DNA of 64,000 bases from NCBI GenBank assembly GCA_964521625.1, contig CAZFSM010000007.1, positions 113,303 through 177,302 of the forward strand, written 5' to 3'. Under the pieces are notes generated by a model. That model worked only from the letters and a program-made list of their open reading frames with translations, searched no databases and was not told the DNA's origin. Positions 1 through 8,800 of this stretch are shown here, piece after piece. Origin of the DNA: UBA1444 sp964521625 (GTDB lineage Bacteria > Bacillota > Negativicutes > UBA1444). How positions within the stretch are numbered: the stretch's first letter is position 1; every line of letters begins with the position of its first letter. Made by a program: the position numbers and the translations under genes.

Positions 1-680
1 TCAATTTATTGCCTGAAGTGGGAGTGGTTGCCGGCAAACTGCTGATCGGGTTCGGCTTGCTTTCGATTGGCGTGGCTGTGCCGTTTTTGCTGTTGCAGCA
101 TGACATAAAGCGTCTACTGGCCTATTCCAGCGTGGAAAACATCGGCCTGATTGCCTTGGGATTCGGAACAGGAACGCCGCTTGCCCTTTACGGCGCACTG
201 TTGCATCTGATCAACAACGCGATCGGCAAGTCTGCCCTGTTTTATGTTTCGGGCGTACTGGTGCAAGTTTATCGAACCAAACAGATCCTGCGGATCCGGG
301 GGATTATCCGGGTAATGCCAGTGCTGGGCGGTGTTTTGCTGGCACTGGTCCTGGCGGTTTCCGGTCTGCCGCCGTTTGGCACGTTTCTCAGCAAACTGAC
401 CATCATTCAGGCGATGTTTCATGATGGCTGGTGGCAGGGCTTATTGGCCTTATTGTTGCTGGCCGGGGTTTTTGCCGGCATGATTTATTACACGTTGCAG
501 ATGTTGTTCGGCGAGCCGCCGGCAAGCATGAAACAGCTGGACTCGTCGCCGTGGCTGTGGGGAGCGGTGATTGTGTCGTTGCTCCTGTTGCTGGCAACCG
601 GTTTTTACGTGCCGGTCTGGCTGGATGGCTTGATTCGCGGTGCGGCGGAAATTGTCGGAGGAGGCGTCCGCAGATGGTAG
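1..680 (+). CDS. hyfF: Hydrogenase-4 subunit F-like proton-translocating antiporter subunit, 5' truncated by window edge
   Basis: This is the C-terminal part of a Proton_antipo_M (NuoL/M/N, MrpD-like) membrane subunit of a group-4 membrane-bound [NiFe] hydrogenase. The frame is open to the first bases of the window, so the true start lies outside. The stretch HDIKRLLAYSSVENIGL is the conserved transmembrane segment with a lysine/histidine proton path, and VSGLPPFGTFLSKL is the second family hallmark. About six hydrophobic segments follow one another. It overlaps the next gene by 7 bp (ATGGTAG). The order F, large subunit, ferredoxin plus small subunit matches E. coli hyfF-G-H-I, which favours HyfF over its paralogues HyfB and HyfD. 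Energy coupling is known for the family and not visible directly. Confidence 0.88.
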   Translation, partial: NLLPEVGVVAGKLLIGFGLLSIGVAVPFLLLQHDIKRLLAYSSVENIGLIALGFGTGTPLALYGALLHLINNAIGKSALFYVSGVLVQVYRTKQILRIRGIIRVMPVLGGVLLALVLAVSGLPPFGTFLSKLTIIQAMFHDGWWQGLLALLLLAGVFAGMIYYTLQMLFGEPPASMKQLDSSPWLWGAVIVSLLLLLATGFYVPVWLDGLIRGAAEIVGGGVRRW

Positions 681-2188
681 AAATAAAAGAAGTTCCGGTT
701 GCCGGTCTGCGGGCGGCAGTCAACGCAATTTCCCAAGGCGGGCGCTTACCGCTACAAGCCATGTTTGCCAATGATGAGCGATCATTGAACGGCAGCTTTT
801 GTCTTTATATATTGTTTGCCGCTGAACAGGCGGACGAATTTGTGTTGATCAAAAGCCTGATCGCCGAGGCGCAGCCGCTGGAGTTTCCTTCGTTGACCAC
901 ACTGCTGCCTGCTGCGGCCTGGTATGAACGGGAAATTCATGACATGTTCGGATTGGTTCCTGTCGGACATCCAGATTTGCGTCCCTTGGTATTGCATGAT
1001 CCTTGGCCGGCCAACTGTTTCCCATTGCGCAAAGATTTCAGCAAAGTGTCGGAAATGAATTCGTCGTTGCCCAGTAAGTCAACCGCGCACGTGCATGGCG
1101 AAGGAATCTTTGAAGTACCGGTTGGACCGATTCATGCCGGTATCATAGAACCGGGCTATTTTCGCTTCAGTCAGGCGGGTGAGAATGTTATCCGTGTGGA
1201 CCCGACGCTGTTTTTTACCCACCGGGGGATTGAAAAATCGCTGGAAGGGTTGCCGGTTGATCGGGCGATCTTTCGTATTGAACGAACTTGCGGCGCCTGC
1301 AGCGTTTCCCATGCGTTGTCTTTTTCCCAGGCGGTGGAAAGCATTGCAGCGACCAAAATCCCGGAACGGGCCGAGTATATCAGAACGTTGGTTGCGGAAT
1401 TGGAGCGGTTATACAATCATGTCGGCGACGTGGGAAATATTTGTGCCGGCGTCGGATTTGCCGTCGGCGCCAGTCAGGCTGGGCGACAAAAAGAATACTT
1501 GATGCGGTTTAATGAGGAATTGACCGGCAATCGGTTTTTGCGGGGAATGATTCTGCCTGGCGGAGTTACCGCTGATGTTACCGGTGAACTGATCCGTCAT
1601 ACGTCAGGGTTGATTAACGCACTGACCCAGGATTTTAAAGAATTGGTGGAGATATTGGAACATAACGCCGGCTTTATTGACCGCTGCCGTCAGACTGGAG
1701 TTTTGCCCCGGCAGGTTGCGGCGGATCTGGCTGTGGTAGGGCCGGCGGCGCGGGCCTCCGGGATTGACATCGACCTGCGCAGGGATCATCCCTATGCTGC
1801 GTATGATCGGATGGAATTCAAGGTCCCGACCCGTCGCCATGGTGATGTGGAAGACCGATTATGGCTGCGAGTGGCCGAAGTGCGGGAGTCGTGCGAAATT
1901 ATCCGCCAGGTGATCACTTTGCTGGCTAATCAAAGAGGCGAACTGCGGATTAAACTCGAGCTGCCGAAAAGCAATGCCAGTGGCTTTGGCTGGAGCGAAT
2001 CGGCCCGTGGGGCCAATCTGCACTGGGTAATGCTAGATGCCAATCAGAAAATTTACCGTTACGTGATCCGGTCCGCTTCTTATCCGAATTGGCCGGCGGT
2101 GGCAATGGCCACACCGGGCAACATTATTCCGGATTTCCCGCTGATCAACAAGAGCTTTGAATTGTGCTACGCATGTCTGGATAGATGA
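674..2188 (+). CDS. hyfG: Group-4 [NiFe] hydrogenase large subunit (HyfG/HycE-like, NuoC+NuoD fusion)
   Basis: A 504-residue protein with an N-terminal NuoC-like part (WYEREIHDMFGL near residue 84) joined to a NuoD-like catalytic part. The proximal [NiFe] ligand motif RTCGACSVSH is near residue 205, and the distal pair CYAC is at C498/C501. The chain stops three residues after the distal cysteine (CLDR-stop). There is therefore no C-terminal extension for a HycI-type maturation protease, as known for Ech and CooH hydrogenases. The usual DPC of the distal motif is ELC here. The chosen ATG overlaps hyfF; an upstream in-frame start at 431 would run through hyfF and is rejected. It should form the catalytic core with the next gene product on the cytoplasmic side of the membrane. 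Confidence 0.92.
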   Translation: MVEIKEVPVAGLRAAVNAISQGGRLPLQAMFANDERSLNGSFCLYILFAAEQADEFVLIKSLIAEAQPLEFPSLTTLLPAAAWYEREIHDMFGLVPVGHPDLRPLVLHDPWPANCFPLRKDFSKVSEMNSSLPSKSTAHVHGEGIFEVPVGPIHAGIIEPGYFRFSQAGENVIRVDPTLFFTHRGIEKSLEGLPVDRAIFRIERTCGACSVSHALSFSQAVESIAATKIPERAEYIRTLVAELERLYNHVGDVGNICAGVGFAVGASQAGRQKEYLMRFNEELTGNRFLRGMILPGGVTADVTGELIRHTSGLINALTQDFKELVEILEHNAGFIDRCRQTGVLPRQVAADLAVVGPAARASGIDIDLRRDHPYAAYDRMEFKVPTRRHGDVEDRLWLRVAEVRESCEIIRQVITLLANQRGELRIKLELPKSNASGFGWSESARGANLHWVMLDANQKIYRYVIRSASYPNWPAVAMATPGNIIPDFPLINKSFELCYACLDR

Positions 2189-2198
2189 GGAGAATATA

Positions 2199-2927
2199 AT
2201 GCTGCGTATATTGCAAAAAATAATGCAACAAGGGACTGTGACAGAAGATTATTTTATGTCTGCGGTGCCGGCCCGGTTTCGCGGTCAGTTGGAAGTGCGG
2301 GATCAACGCTGCAAGGACTGCCAGAAATGCATCGATATCTGCCCCACGCAGGCGATCCGGATGAAGAAAAGCAAACTGGCTGTCGATCATGACGCCTGTA
2401 TTTTTTGCGGCGCCTGTGTCGATTTTTGCGAAAAGAACGGGTTGCGGCATAGCCTCAACTATGAAGTTGCGCATTTGTTGGGACAATTGGCCGAATCGGG
2501 CGGCGATGAACTGGCGGCGAAAATACGCCAGACGTTGGGTCGGTCGCTGGCAATCCGCCACGTGGACGCAGGTTCATGCAATGCCTGCGATTTTGAAATG
2601 AGTGCATTACTGAATCCGGTTTACGACATTATGCAATATGGGATTGATTTTGTCGCTTCACCACGGCATGCCGATTTATTGATGGTCACCGGTGTCGTTA
2701 CCCGCAATCTGCGTAAAGCACTGGAGATGACGCTGGAAGCCACTCCGACGCCCAGGCTGGTAATGGCGGTCGGCGCTTGTGCCTGTTCCGGCAAAGTTTT
2801 TGGCAAGACGTACGCCCAGGAAGGCGCGGTGGATAAAATCGTGCCGGTTGATATTTATGTGCCCGGGTGCCCGCCACGGCCTCAGGCTTTGATTTATGGG
2901 CTGTTGTTGGCACTGGACCGTCTGTAA
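2199..2927 (+). CDS. Hydrogenase ferredoxin-small subunit fusion (HyfH/HycF + HyfI/HycG)
   Basis: A 242-residue protein in which a two-cluster ferredoxin is fused to a NuoB-type hydrogenase small subunit. Ferredoxin motifs are C38xxC41xxC44xxxC48 and C67xxC70xxC73xxxC77. The NuoB-like part has GSCNACDFEM (C127, C130), GACACSG (C194/C196) and VPGCPPRP (C224), the ligands of the proximal [4Fe-4S] cluster. In E. coli these are two genes (hyfH and hyfI). The start is the ATG at 2199 behind GATGAGGAGA, 10 bp after hyfG. It would carry electrons from the ferredoxin clusters to the NiFe site of HyfG. No further hydrogenase gene follows, so this is the operon end. Confidence 0.9.
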   Translation: MLRILQKIMQQGTVTEDYFMSAVPARFRGQLEVRDQRCKDCQKCIDICPTQAIRMKKSKLAVDHDACIFCGACVDFCEKNGLRHSLNYEVAHLLGQLAESGGDELAAKIRQTLGRSLAIRHVDAGSCNACDFEMSALLNPVYDIMQYGIDFVASPRHADLLMVTGVVTRNLRKALEMTLEATPTPRLVMAVGACACSGKVFGKTYAQEGAVDKIVPVDIYVPGCPPRPQALIYGLLLALDRL

Positions 2928-3003
2928 AGCTCTTTGTTTGGCTGTGGTATAATGATGGCAGCGAATGTTGCTGGGCGGGCTGAATTGGGGTGGAGGAAAA
3001 GCA

Positions 3004-3198
3004 ATGGATGTTTCAGCGATAAATAAGGTTCAGTCGGCCGATTTCCGGCCCAAAGCTGATAAGATAGGTCTATTGGTGGCGCAAAAAACTTTGGAATCGG
3101 CCAGGCAAAATCAGGAAACTGGCGGGACAGAACGGACGGGTGCTGCAAAGCGACATGCGCACCCCTATCTGGGACATAATGTGGATATTTATGTTTAA
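3004..3198 (+). CDS. Small YjfB-like putative motility protein
   Basis: A 64-residue protein starting MDVSAI, with a helical VAQKTLESARQ segment and ending HPYLGHNVDIYV. This layout (MDI-A start, VLKKAMD-type helix, NxLGxNIDIxV end) resembles the small YjfB family annotated as putative motility proteins in Bacillota. The ATG is preceded by GGTGGAGGAAAAGC. It stands alone, 76 bp behind the hydrogenase operon and in front of a terminator hairpin. The family assignment is from the ends of the protein only; the function of the family is poorly known. Confidence 0.55.
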   Translation: MDVSAINKVQSADFRPKADKIGLLVAQKTLESARQNQETGGTERTGAAKRHAHPYLGHNVDIYV

Positions 3199-3232
3199 TT
3201 AGGTTTGACTGTCAATGAGTTGCAAACGGGTT

Positions 3233-3268
3233 GCACTGAAACTGAAGTTTCGGTGCGGCGCTTTTTTT
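3233..3268 (+). terminator. Rho-independent terminator
   Basis: The arms GCACTGAAAC and GTTTCGGTGC (one G-T pair) with loop TGAA are followed by GGCGCTTTTTTT. It lies 34 bp after the small YjfB-like gene and would end that transcript and read-through from the hydrogenase operon. Confidence 0.75.
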
Positions 3269-3576
3269 ATCCGCTGACGAATATGGAAAAGCTGATTTGC
3301 ATTGATAAATCAATCGATATACCATATATTTAAACAATTGAATGTTTGCAGATGTGCAGGTTTTGCCTGGTGCAGGATAAATTCGCCAAACGATGATTTT
3401 GGAGGATTGTCAATGGTTGGAGAGCGTTTAATGACGGTCATGGTCTATATTCCCAGTTGCTCGCAAAATATTTAACAATCATCTCATCACCACGAGTAAT
3501 ATGTTGAACCATTTCAGCGTCAATCGAACCAATATAGAGGACTGATTATCAGCGGCAAAACAGCGGTTAATTGCAA

Positions 3577-3615
3577 AAAAACCACGAGTTCGATTTGCAC
3601 GAACTCGTGGTTTTT
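3577..3615. terminator. Bidirectional terminator
   Basis: A perfect 16-bp inverted repeat with arms AAAAACCACGAGTTCG and CGAACTCGTGGTTTTT and a 7-nt loop, with A/T tracts on both sides. It lies 30 bp beyond the stop of the minus-strand repeat protein and most likely ends that transcript. Confidence 0.85.
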
Positions 3616-3645
3616 GTCAGTCATAAGTTGATTGGTTACTGCTGT

Positions 3646-4605
3646 TTATTGAATTGCCTGCTTGGCATCGAATTTGACGACTGTGCCGGCAGGAATGACT
3701 GTGCCGGGCGCTTTTTCCGCCGGTGCGGCAAGCGTGCAGGAGGCAACATGGCCATCAGGGTAGTAGCTGACAGGGGCATCGGCTTTGCAAACTGCTTTGC
3801 CTACGGGTTTATCATCCGGCAGTGTGCAGGTGTCGAAGCTGCCATTGGTATGGAAGGAAGCGCGGGATTCCACTTTGCAGCTGCGATTTTGGTACAGGGG
3901 AAATGTATAGGTGCACTCTTTGATTTTTCCATCCGGGTGCAGTGAAACAGGTTCGCCGCCCATTGCAGTTCCTTTTCCGCGCATGTAAATTGCCTCGACT
4001 GGCGTACATTGACTTACTTTGCCGTCAGGGTAGAACCCAATCGGTTTGTTTTTTTCACAGGTAAACTCTGTGATATAGACTTCCTTGGTGGCTGCCGTAG
4101 GAACTTTTTTCTCAACGGTCGAGACGCATTGCTTAAGCATGCCGTCCGGATAAAACTCGACGATCGTATTGATCGCGCAAACCGCGCCCAGCAATGTGGC
4201 TTTCTTTTCCACAGCCAGCGTACAAGAGGCGGGATTGCCGTTCGGGTATAGAGAAATGTTTTTTCCGTCATCGCAGGTGAGTCCCATCGGGTCGGGATAG
4301 TTGCGGTCAACGGCCAGGATACATTGGGTGACATTGCCCTGTTCGTCCAGTTGGATCGGTCCACCGGTCAGGCAGGTGATATCTGCAACAGGGATTGTTT
4401 TGTTCTCAGTCAGAACGCACTTTTTGAGGGAACCGTCAGCATTTTTTTCAATCGTATTAGCTTGGCAGGAAACAGAACCGATTGTTTTCGCAGTTACTTT
4501 CTGTGCAGGCGGCGCATCATTTTTTGCTGCGGATACGGTGGGCAGCGATAATGCTGCAGACATTAAAAAAGCCAGTAGTGTGATACAAAATTTTCTTTGG
4601 GTCAC
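3646..4605 (-). CDS. Secreted protein with Cys-framed YPDG (MORN-like) repeats
   Basis: A 319-residue protein starting with GTG behind AAAGGAGG. It has a clear signal peptide (FCITLLAFLMSAALSLPTVSA, cut near residue 26). The rest is about eight repeats of roughly 25-35 residues. Each unit reads approximately C-x(7-8)-[IV]-x-[FY/L]-[YH]PDG-x-[LVI]-xx-C-[TV]-L, with one cysteine before and one after the turn, so disulfide pairing within a unit is likely. The YPDG turn resembles MORN/YwqK-type antiparallel beta-hairpin repeats. No enzyme motif is visible. It is probably an exported or periplasmic structural or binding protein. It is a single-gene unit, divergent from the metallophosphoesterase. 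Confidence 0.7.
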   Translation of the reverse strand: MTQRKFCITLLAFLMSAALSLPTVSAAKNDAPPAQKVTAKTIGSVSCQANTIEKNADGSLKKCVLTENKTIPVADITCLTGGPIQLDEQGNVTQCILAVDRNYPDPMGLTCDDGKNISLYPNGNPASCTLAVEKKATLLGAVCAINTIVEFYPDGMLKQCVSTVEKKVPTAATKEVYITEFTCEKNKPIGFYPDGKVSQCTPVEAIYMRGKGTAMGGEPVSLHPDGKIKECTYTFPLYQNRSCKVESRASFHTNGSFDTCTLPDDKPVGKAVCKADAPVSYYPDGHVASCTLAAPAEKAPGTVIPAGTVVKFDAKQAIQ

Positions 4606-4801
4606 CGAAAAATAGCCTCCTTTAAATTTAGAGTTTTACTTTAAATAATATAATTCGCTGCGCAGGTTAATTCTCCTCCAGCAATCCCTTGGAAACACAA
4701 GAAATAACACACATGACTGAGATGGTAAAGGCAGAAACTGGAGAGGAATTCTTTGCCGTTGCGTCGAAAAGGATTTAATACACCTGAAGGTTGGGGGCGA
4801 T

Positions 4802-5875
4802 ATGATGATGGGACCGGTTGCCGGCACTGTACCGGTTCAAGCGGCGGATATGTCGGAAAAATTCGGACTCATCCGCCATTCAGTGCAAGGCCAGACCGAA
4901 TTAGCCGTTCGCCCCTACCGGCATCTTGTGGTTTTGGGAGACCCTCACCTGCCGGGGCGCAATCCGGTTGCTAAGGAAAAAGTCATTCAGACAGTGAATT
5001 CGTGGTCAGATGTTGATTCGGTTGTAGTGTTGGGCGATCTTTGCGCCGATGTGGGAACGCAGCTGGAACTGGAATATGCCCGCCGTTTTTTCAAGCGACT
5101 TGGTAAGCCTCATTGTATTATCCATGGGAATCATGATTATGTATATTGTGACGAGAAGGATTCTGCAGGCAACCGATTGAAAGGGTCGCCAGAGACGCGG
5201 CAATACAAACTGAAGCGATTTATGGAAGCGTTTGAACTGAAATCGCCATACTATAGCAAGCGAGTCGGGCAATGTCTAACGATCTATTTGAGCGCCGACG
5301 ATCTGCATTCCGACTCGGTTACTTGTTTTTCAGAGGCGCAGTTGGCTTGGTGGCAGGCTGAGATGGAGTCGAACAAGGGTGTCCCGACGATTGTGTTTTG
5401 TCATGCGCCGCTGCACGGGACGGTTTCCATTGTGCGGGAAGGGACGGCCGCCGCCGCTGGCGTACTTGGTGCATTACTGATGGGTGGACCGCAGTGGGCT
5501 TTCCCTACGGCCTATCTGTGCGATTCCATCGTCAGGTGGGTTGAAGCAAAGCAGATGGCGCAGCCGGTTGACAAGGTCCGGCGCATCGTGAATAGCAACC
5601 CGCAACTCTTTTTATGGGTTTCCGGGCATTTTCATGTGACCGGCACGAACCGAACTTTTAATTCCGCTGAAAATGTCTATCGCGATCAGGTGACCCTGGT
5701 GCATAACTCTGACATGGATGGCTGGGGTTTTCATTCACCGTGGCAGGGGTGGCGGCATGACACCATCTGGACGAATTCGCTTTATCTTTATCCGGACAGG
5801 GTCGATATCAGGACTTATGACCATTCGGCTGGCAGCTGGCTGAGGAAAATGGACCGAACAGTGAGGTTTGCATGA
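4802..5875 (+). CDS. Calcineurin-like metallophosphoesterase
   Basis: A 357-residue protein with the metallophosphoesterase signature in order: GDPH (residue ~47), GDLC (~79), GNHD (~110), FCHAPLHG (~200) and GHFH (~277). These are the ligands of a dinuclear metal centre that hydrolyses phosphomono- or diesters; the substrate is unknown. Its stop overlaps the start of the next gene (ATGA), so the two are translationally coupled. The start is uncertain: the ATG at 4802 lacks a good ribosome site. A TTG at 4753 with GGAGAGG six bases upstream opens a different frame reading MPLRRKGF. Shifted by one base it would continue LIHLKVGG into this protein's MMMGPVAG...VQAAD, giving a Tat-like signal peptide. 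A frameshift near 4776 is therefore suspected. Confidence 0.85.
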   Translation: MMMGPVAGTVPVQAADMSEKFGLIRHSVQGQTELAVRPYRHLVVLGDPHLPGRNPVAKEKVIQTVNSWSDVDSVVVLGDLCADVGTQLELEYARRFFKRLGKPHCIIHGNHDYVYCDEKDSAGNRLKGSPETRQYKLKRFMEAFELKSPYYSKRVGQCLTIYLSADDLHSDSVTCFSEAQLAWWQAEMESNKGVPTIVFCHAPLHGTVSIVREGTAAAAGVLGALLMGGPQWAFPTAYLCDSIVRWVEAKQMAQPVDKVRRIVNSNPQLFLWVSGHFHVTGTNRTFNSAENVYRDQVTLVHNSDMDGWGFHSPWQGWRHDTIWTNSLYLYPDRVDIRTYDHSAGSWLRKMDRTVRFA

Positions 5876-8800
5876 AATTTGCCGGCTATTGCCTGGGCGC
5901 ATCACGTGTCGGACTGGTTGTGCTTGAAAAAGAGTCTACGGGGCAACTGCGCGTTGTCGAGGCCCGCACGCGAAACCACGATGGGCACGTGGTGGAGACG
6001 TTGCGGGCTATTTATCTTGCTGCCGATTTGTCCCAGGTTCAGCGTCAGGTTGTGACCGGACGGAAATTTCGGGCGTATGTCCCGGCCCCTTCGATATCCG
6101 AAGCGGAAGCAATTGAATATGCCTATGCCTATCTGAAAGAAAAGTATCCAGCAGTGGATACGATTGTTTCGGCAGGGGCCGAAGCTTTTCTGGTCTACAA
6201 GCTTGACGGGACGGGTCGAATTATCGACGTTTTTACCGGCAACAAATGCGCTTCCGGGACCGGCGAATTTTTCCTGCAGCAGATCAAACGGATGCGTTTT
6301 AGTGTGGAGGAGGCGCTGCAGTCTGTCGATATGGATTCACCGTACCAAGTGGCCGGGCGCTGTTCGGTTTTTTGCAAGAGCGACTGTACGCACGCGCTGA
6401 ATAAAGGAGAAGCTAAATCCCGCGTTGTCGGAGGGCTTTGCCTGATGATGGCCGGAAAAATAGCCGAACTGGTTCGGCGGGGGAACGCAAAAAACATTTT
6501 GTTAATTGGCGGAACGGCCCAAAACGGAGCGATGGTTGAATTTTTGCGCGGCATGATCGCACCGGACCAGACAATTGTCGTACCGGCGGAAGCGCTTTGG
6601 TTTGAGGCGTTCGGAGCAGCGCTCCAGGCAATCGAGGGCGGCGGCGCAGCGTGGAAAAGTATAGCTGAGATCAGGACGATGCAAGAAGCGGCCCATTCAT
6701 TTGAAATTATGCCTGACCTGAATCGGTTTTCAGATCAGGTCACCTTCAAGTCGCTGAGCCGGGGTGCGGCGCAAATGGAGGATGTCTGCATTATCGGTCT
6801 GGATGTGGGGTCTACTACTACCAAGGCTGTGGTGATGCGAGTGGCGGATGATGCCGTTCTGGCGTCGGTTTACCTGCGGACGAACGGCGACCCGGTACAG
6901 GCATCGCGGGAGTGTTACCGGTCGCTGGCCCAGCAGCTTACTGTAGCGGTACATATCGACGGTCTTGGCGTGACCGGCTCCGGTCGGCAGATCGCCGGCA
7001 TTCATGCCGGTTCGGAAGGAATTGTCAACGAAATAATTGCCCATGCGACGGCGGCGGCGTTTTTCGATCCGGCAGTCGACACTTTATTCGAAATCGGCGG
7101 TCAAGATGCGAAATATACCTATATTACGAACGGCGTGCCGACGGATTATGCAATGAATGAAGCCTGCTCGGCAGGCACCGGGTCGTTTCTGGAAGAGGCG
7201 GCGAAGGAAGCGCTGCAGATTGAAATGGAGTCGATCGCCGACCTTGCCCTGCAAAGTATACAACCTTTGAATTTTAACGACCAATGCGCCGCCTTCATCG
7301 GTAGCGACATCAAGACGGCAATTCAGGAAGGTGTGGCGCGCGAAGACATTGTAGCCGGATTGGTTTATTCGGTTTGCCAGAACTATGCGAACAGGGTGAA
7401 GGGCAACCGCCCGGTGGGAGACAAAGTTTTCATGCAGGGTGGCGTCTGCTACAACCGGGCTGTGCCGATGGCCATGGCGGCATTGACCGGCAAAGCGATC
7501 ATCGTCGCGCCGGAACCGGGTTTGATGGGAGCTTATGGCGTGGCTCTGGTCATTAAGAACAAACAGGCGGCAGGCCTGTTGCCTGTTCAACACTTTGATC
7601 CGGCTATTCTGGCGGACCGGTTGATGGAATACGGCGTATCGTTTGTCTGCGCCGGCGGCCCGGAACATTGCGACCGCAAATGCGAAATCAAACTGATCCG
7701 GACCGACGGCAAGGAGCTGCCATTTGGCGGTGCCTGCAACCGTTACGTCAATTTGCGCCGCAACGTGCAGGTCGATGTAGTGGGGCTGGACTGGGTGCGA
7801 AACCGAGAAAGCCTGGTGTTTGACCGGCCTGTTGCCCCAGCTTCAATGTCGAAAAATTCTCGTCCTAAGCGGATCGGTCTGCTGAAATCACTGATCATGC
7901 ATTCGTTATTTCCTCTGTTTTATACCTACTTCACTGCATTAGGTCATGAGGTTGTTTTGGCCGACCGTCCTGACCCTGACGGAATGGGGCGGACCGGCGC
8001 CGCGTTCTGCTATCCTGTGGAACTGGCGCATTGTTTCATGCAGGATATGCTGCTGCGGCAAACGGATTTTATTTTTTTGCCCCATATCATCGGCCTGTGC
8101 GTGACAAATGGAATCAAGGCCAGCGTCAACTGTCCGCTGTTACAGGGCGAACCCTACTATCTGCGATCCGCTTTTCCGGAAGTCGCCAGGCGAAATCTGC
8201 TAAGCCCGACGCTGGACTTTAATGGCGGATTTGAATCCATGGCGAAGGAGTTCGCCAGCCTCGGACGGAGTTTGGGGGGCGACAAGACCCGTTGTCTGAA
8301 CGCTTGGCAGTCGGCCCTGGCGGCGCAAAATGAAAGCGTTCTTCAAATGAAGCAGCAGGGTAGGTTTCTGTTGGCGGAACTGGCAGCGTCGCCCGAAAAA
8401 ATCGGCGTGGTACTGTTCGGTCGAGCTTACAGCGCGTTTGCCCAAGAGGCGAATCTGGGTGTGCCGCATAAATTTGCCTCGCAAGGGCAACTGATCATTC
8501 CTTGGGAATATCTGTCCTATGACGACGAAGAGCCGGAGCCGCACATGTTCTGGTCCATTGGGCAGATGATGCTGAAAGCCGCAAAACTGATAGCAAAGCA
8601 TCCTCAGCTTTTTGCCGCCTATATCACCAATTTCAGCTGTGGACCAGACAGCTTCGTTGTCGGCTATTTCCGCGACATTATGGGCAAAAAGCCGGCGTTG
8701 ATCCTTGAATTGGACAGCCATGTGGCCGACGCGGGAATCGATACGCGCATCGAAGCGTTCCTTGACGTGGTCGCCAGTTATCGTGAATTACTGCAGCAAA

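Larger units (their letters stand above)
3199..3645. other. 447-bp intergenic region with possible gene remnant
   Basis: Apart from the two terminators listed separately there is no convincing gene. On the plus strand a 20-codon ORF (3413-3475) has a good GGAGGA site but no recognisable product. On the minus strand roughly 3438-3550 can be read as about 37 codons containing IGSIDAEMVQHITRGDEM and ending WEYRP-stop. It looks protein-like but has no start codon, so it may be a decayed gene end. Confidence 0.3.

Noticed and set aside
431..673. N-terminal extension of the hydrogenase large subunit
   Set aside because: The extra 81 residues are read through the hyfF gene in another frame and have no family match; ATG 674 begins the NuoC-like domain.
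3571..3945. Plus-strand ORF of 124 residues opposite the YPDG-repeat gene
   Set aside because: It is antisense to a gene with signal peptide, ribosome site and regular repeats, and starts inside a terminator hairpin.
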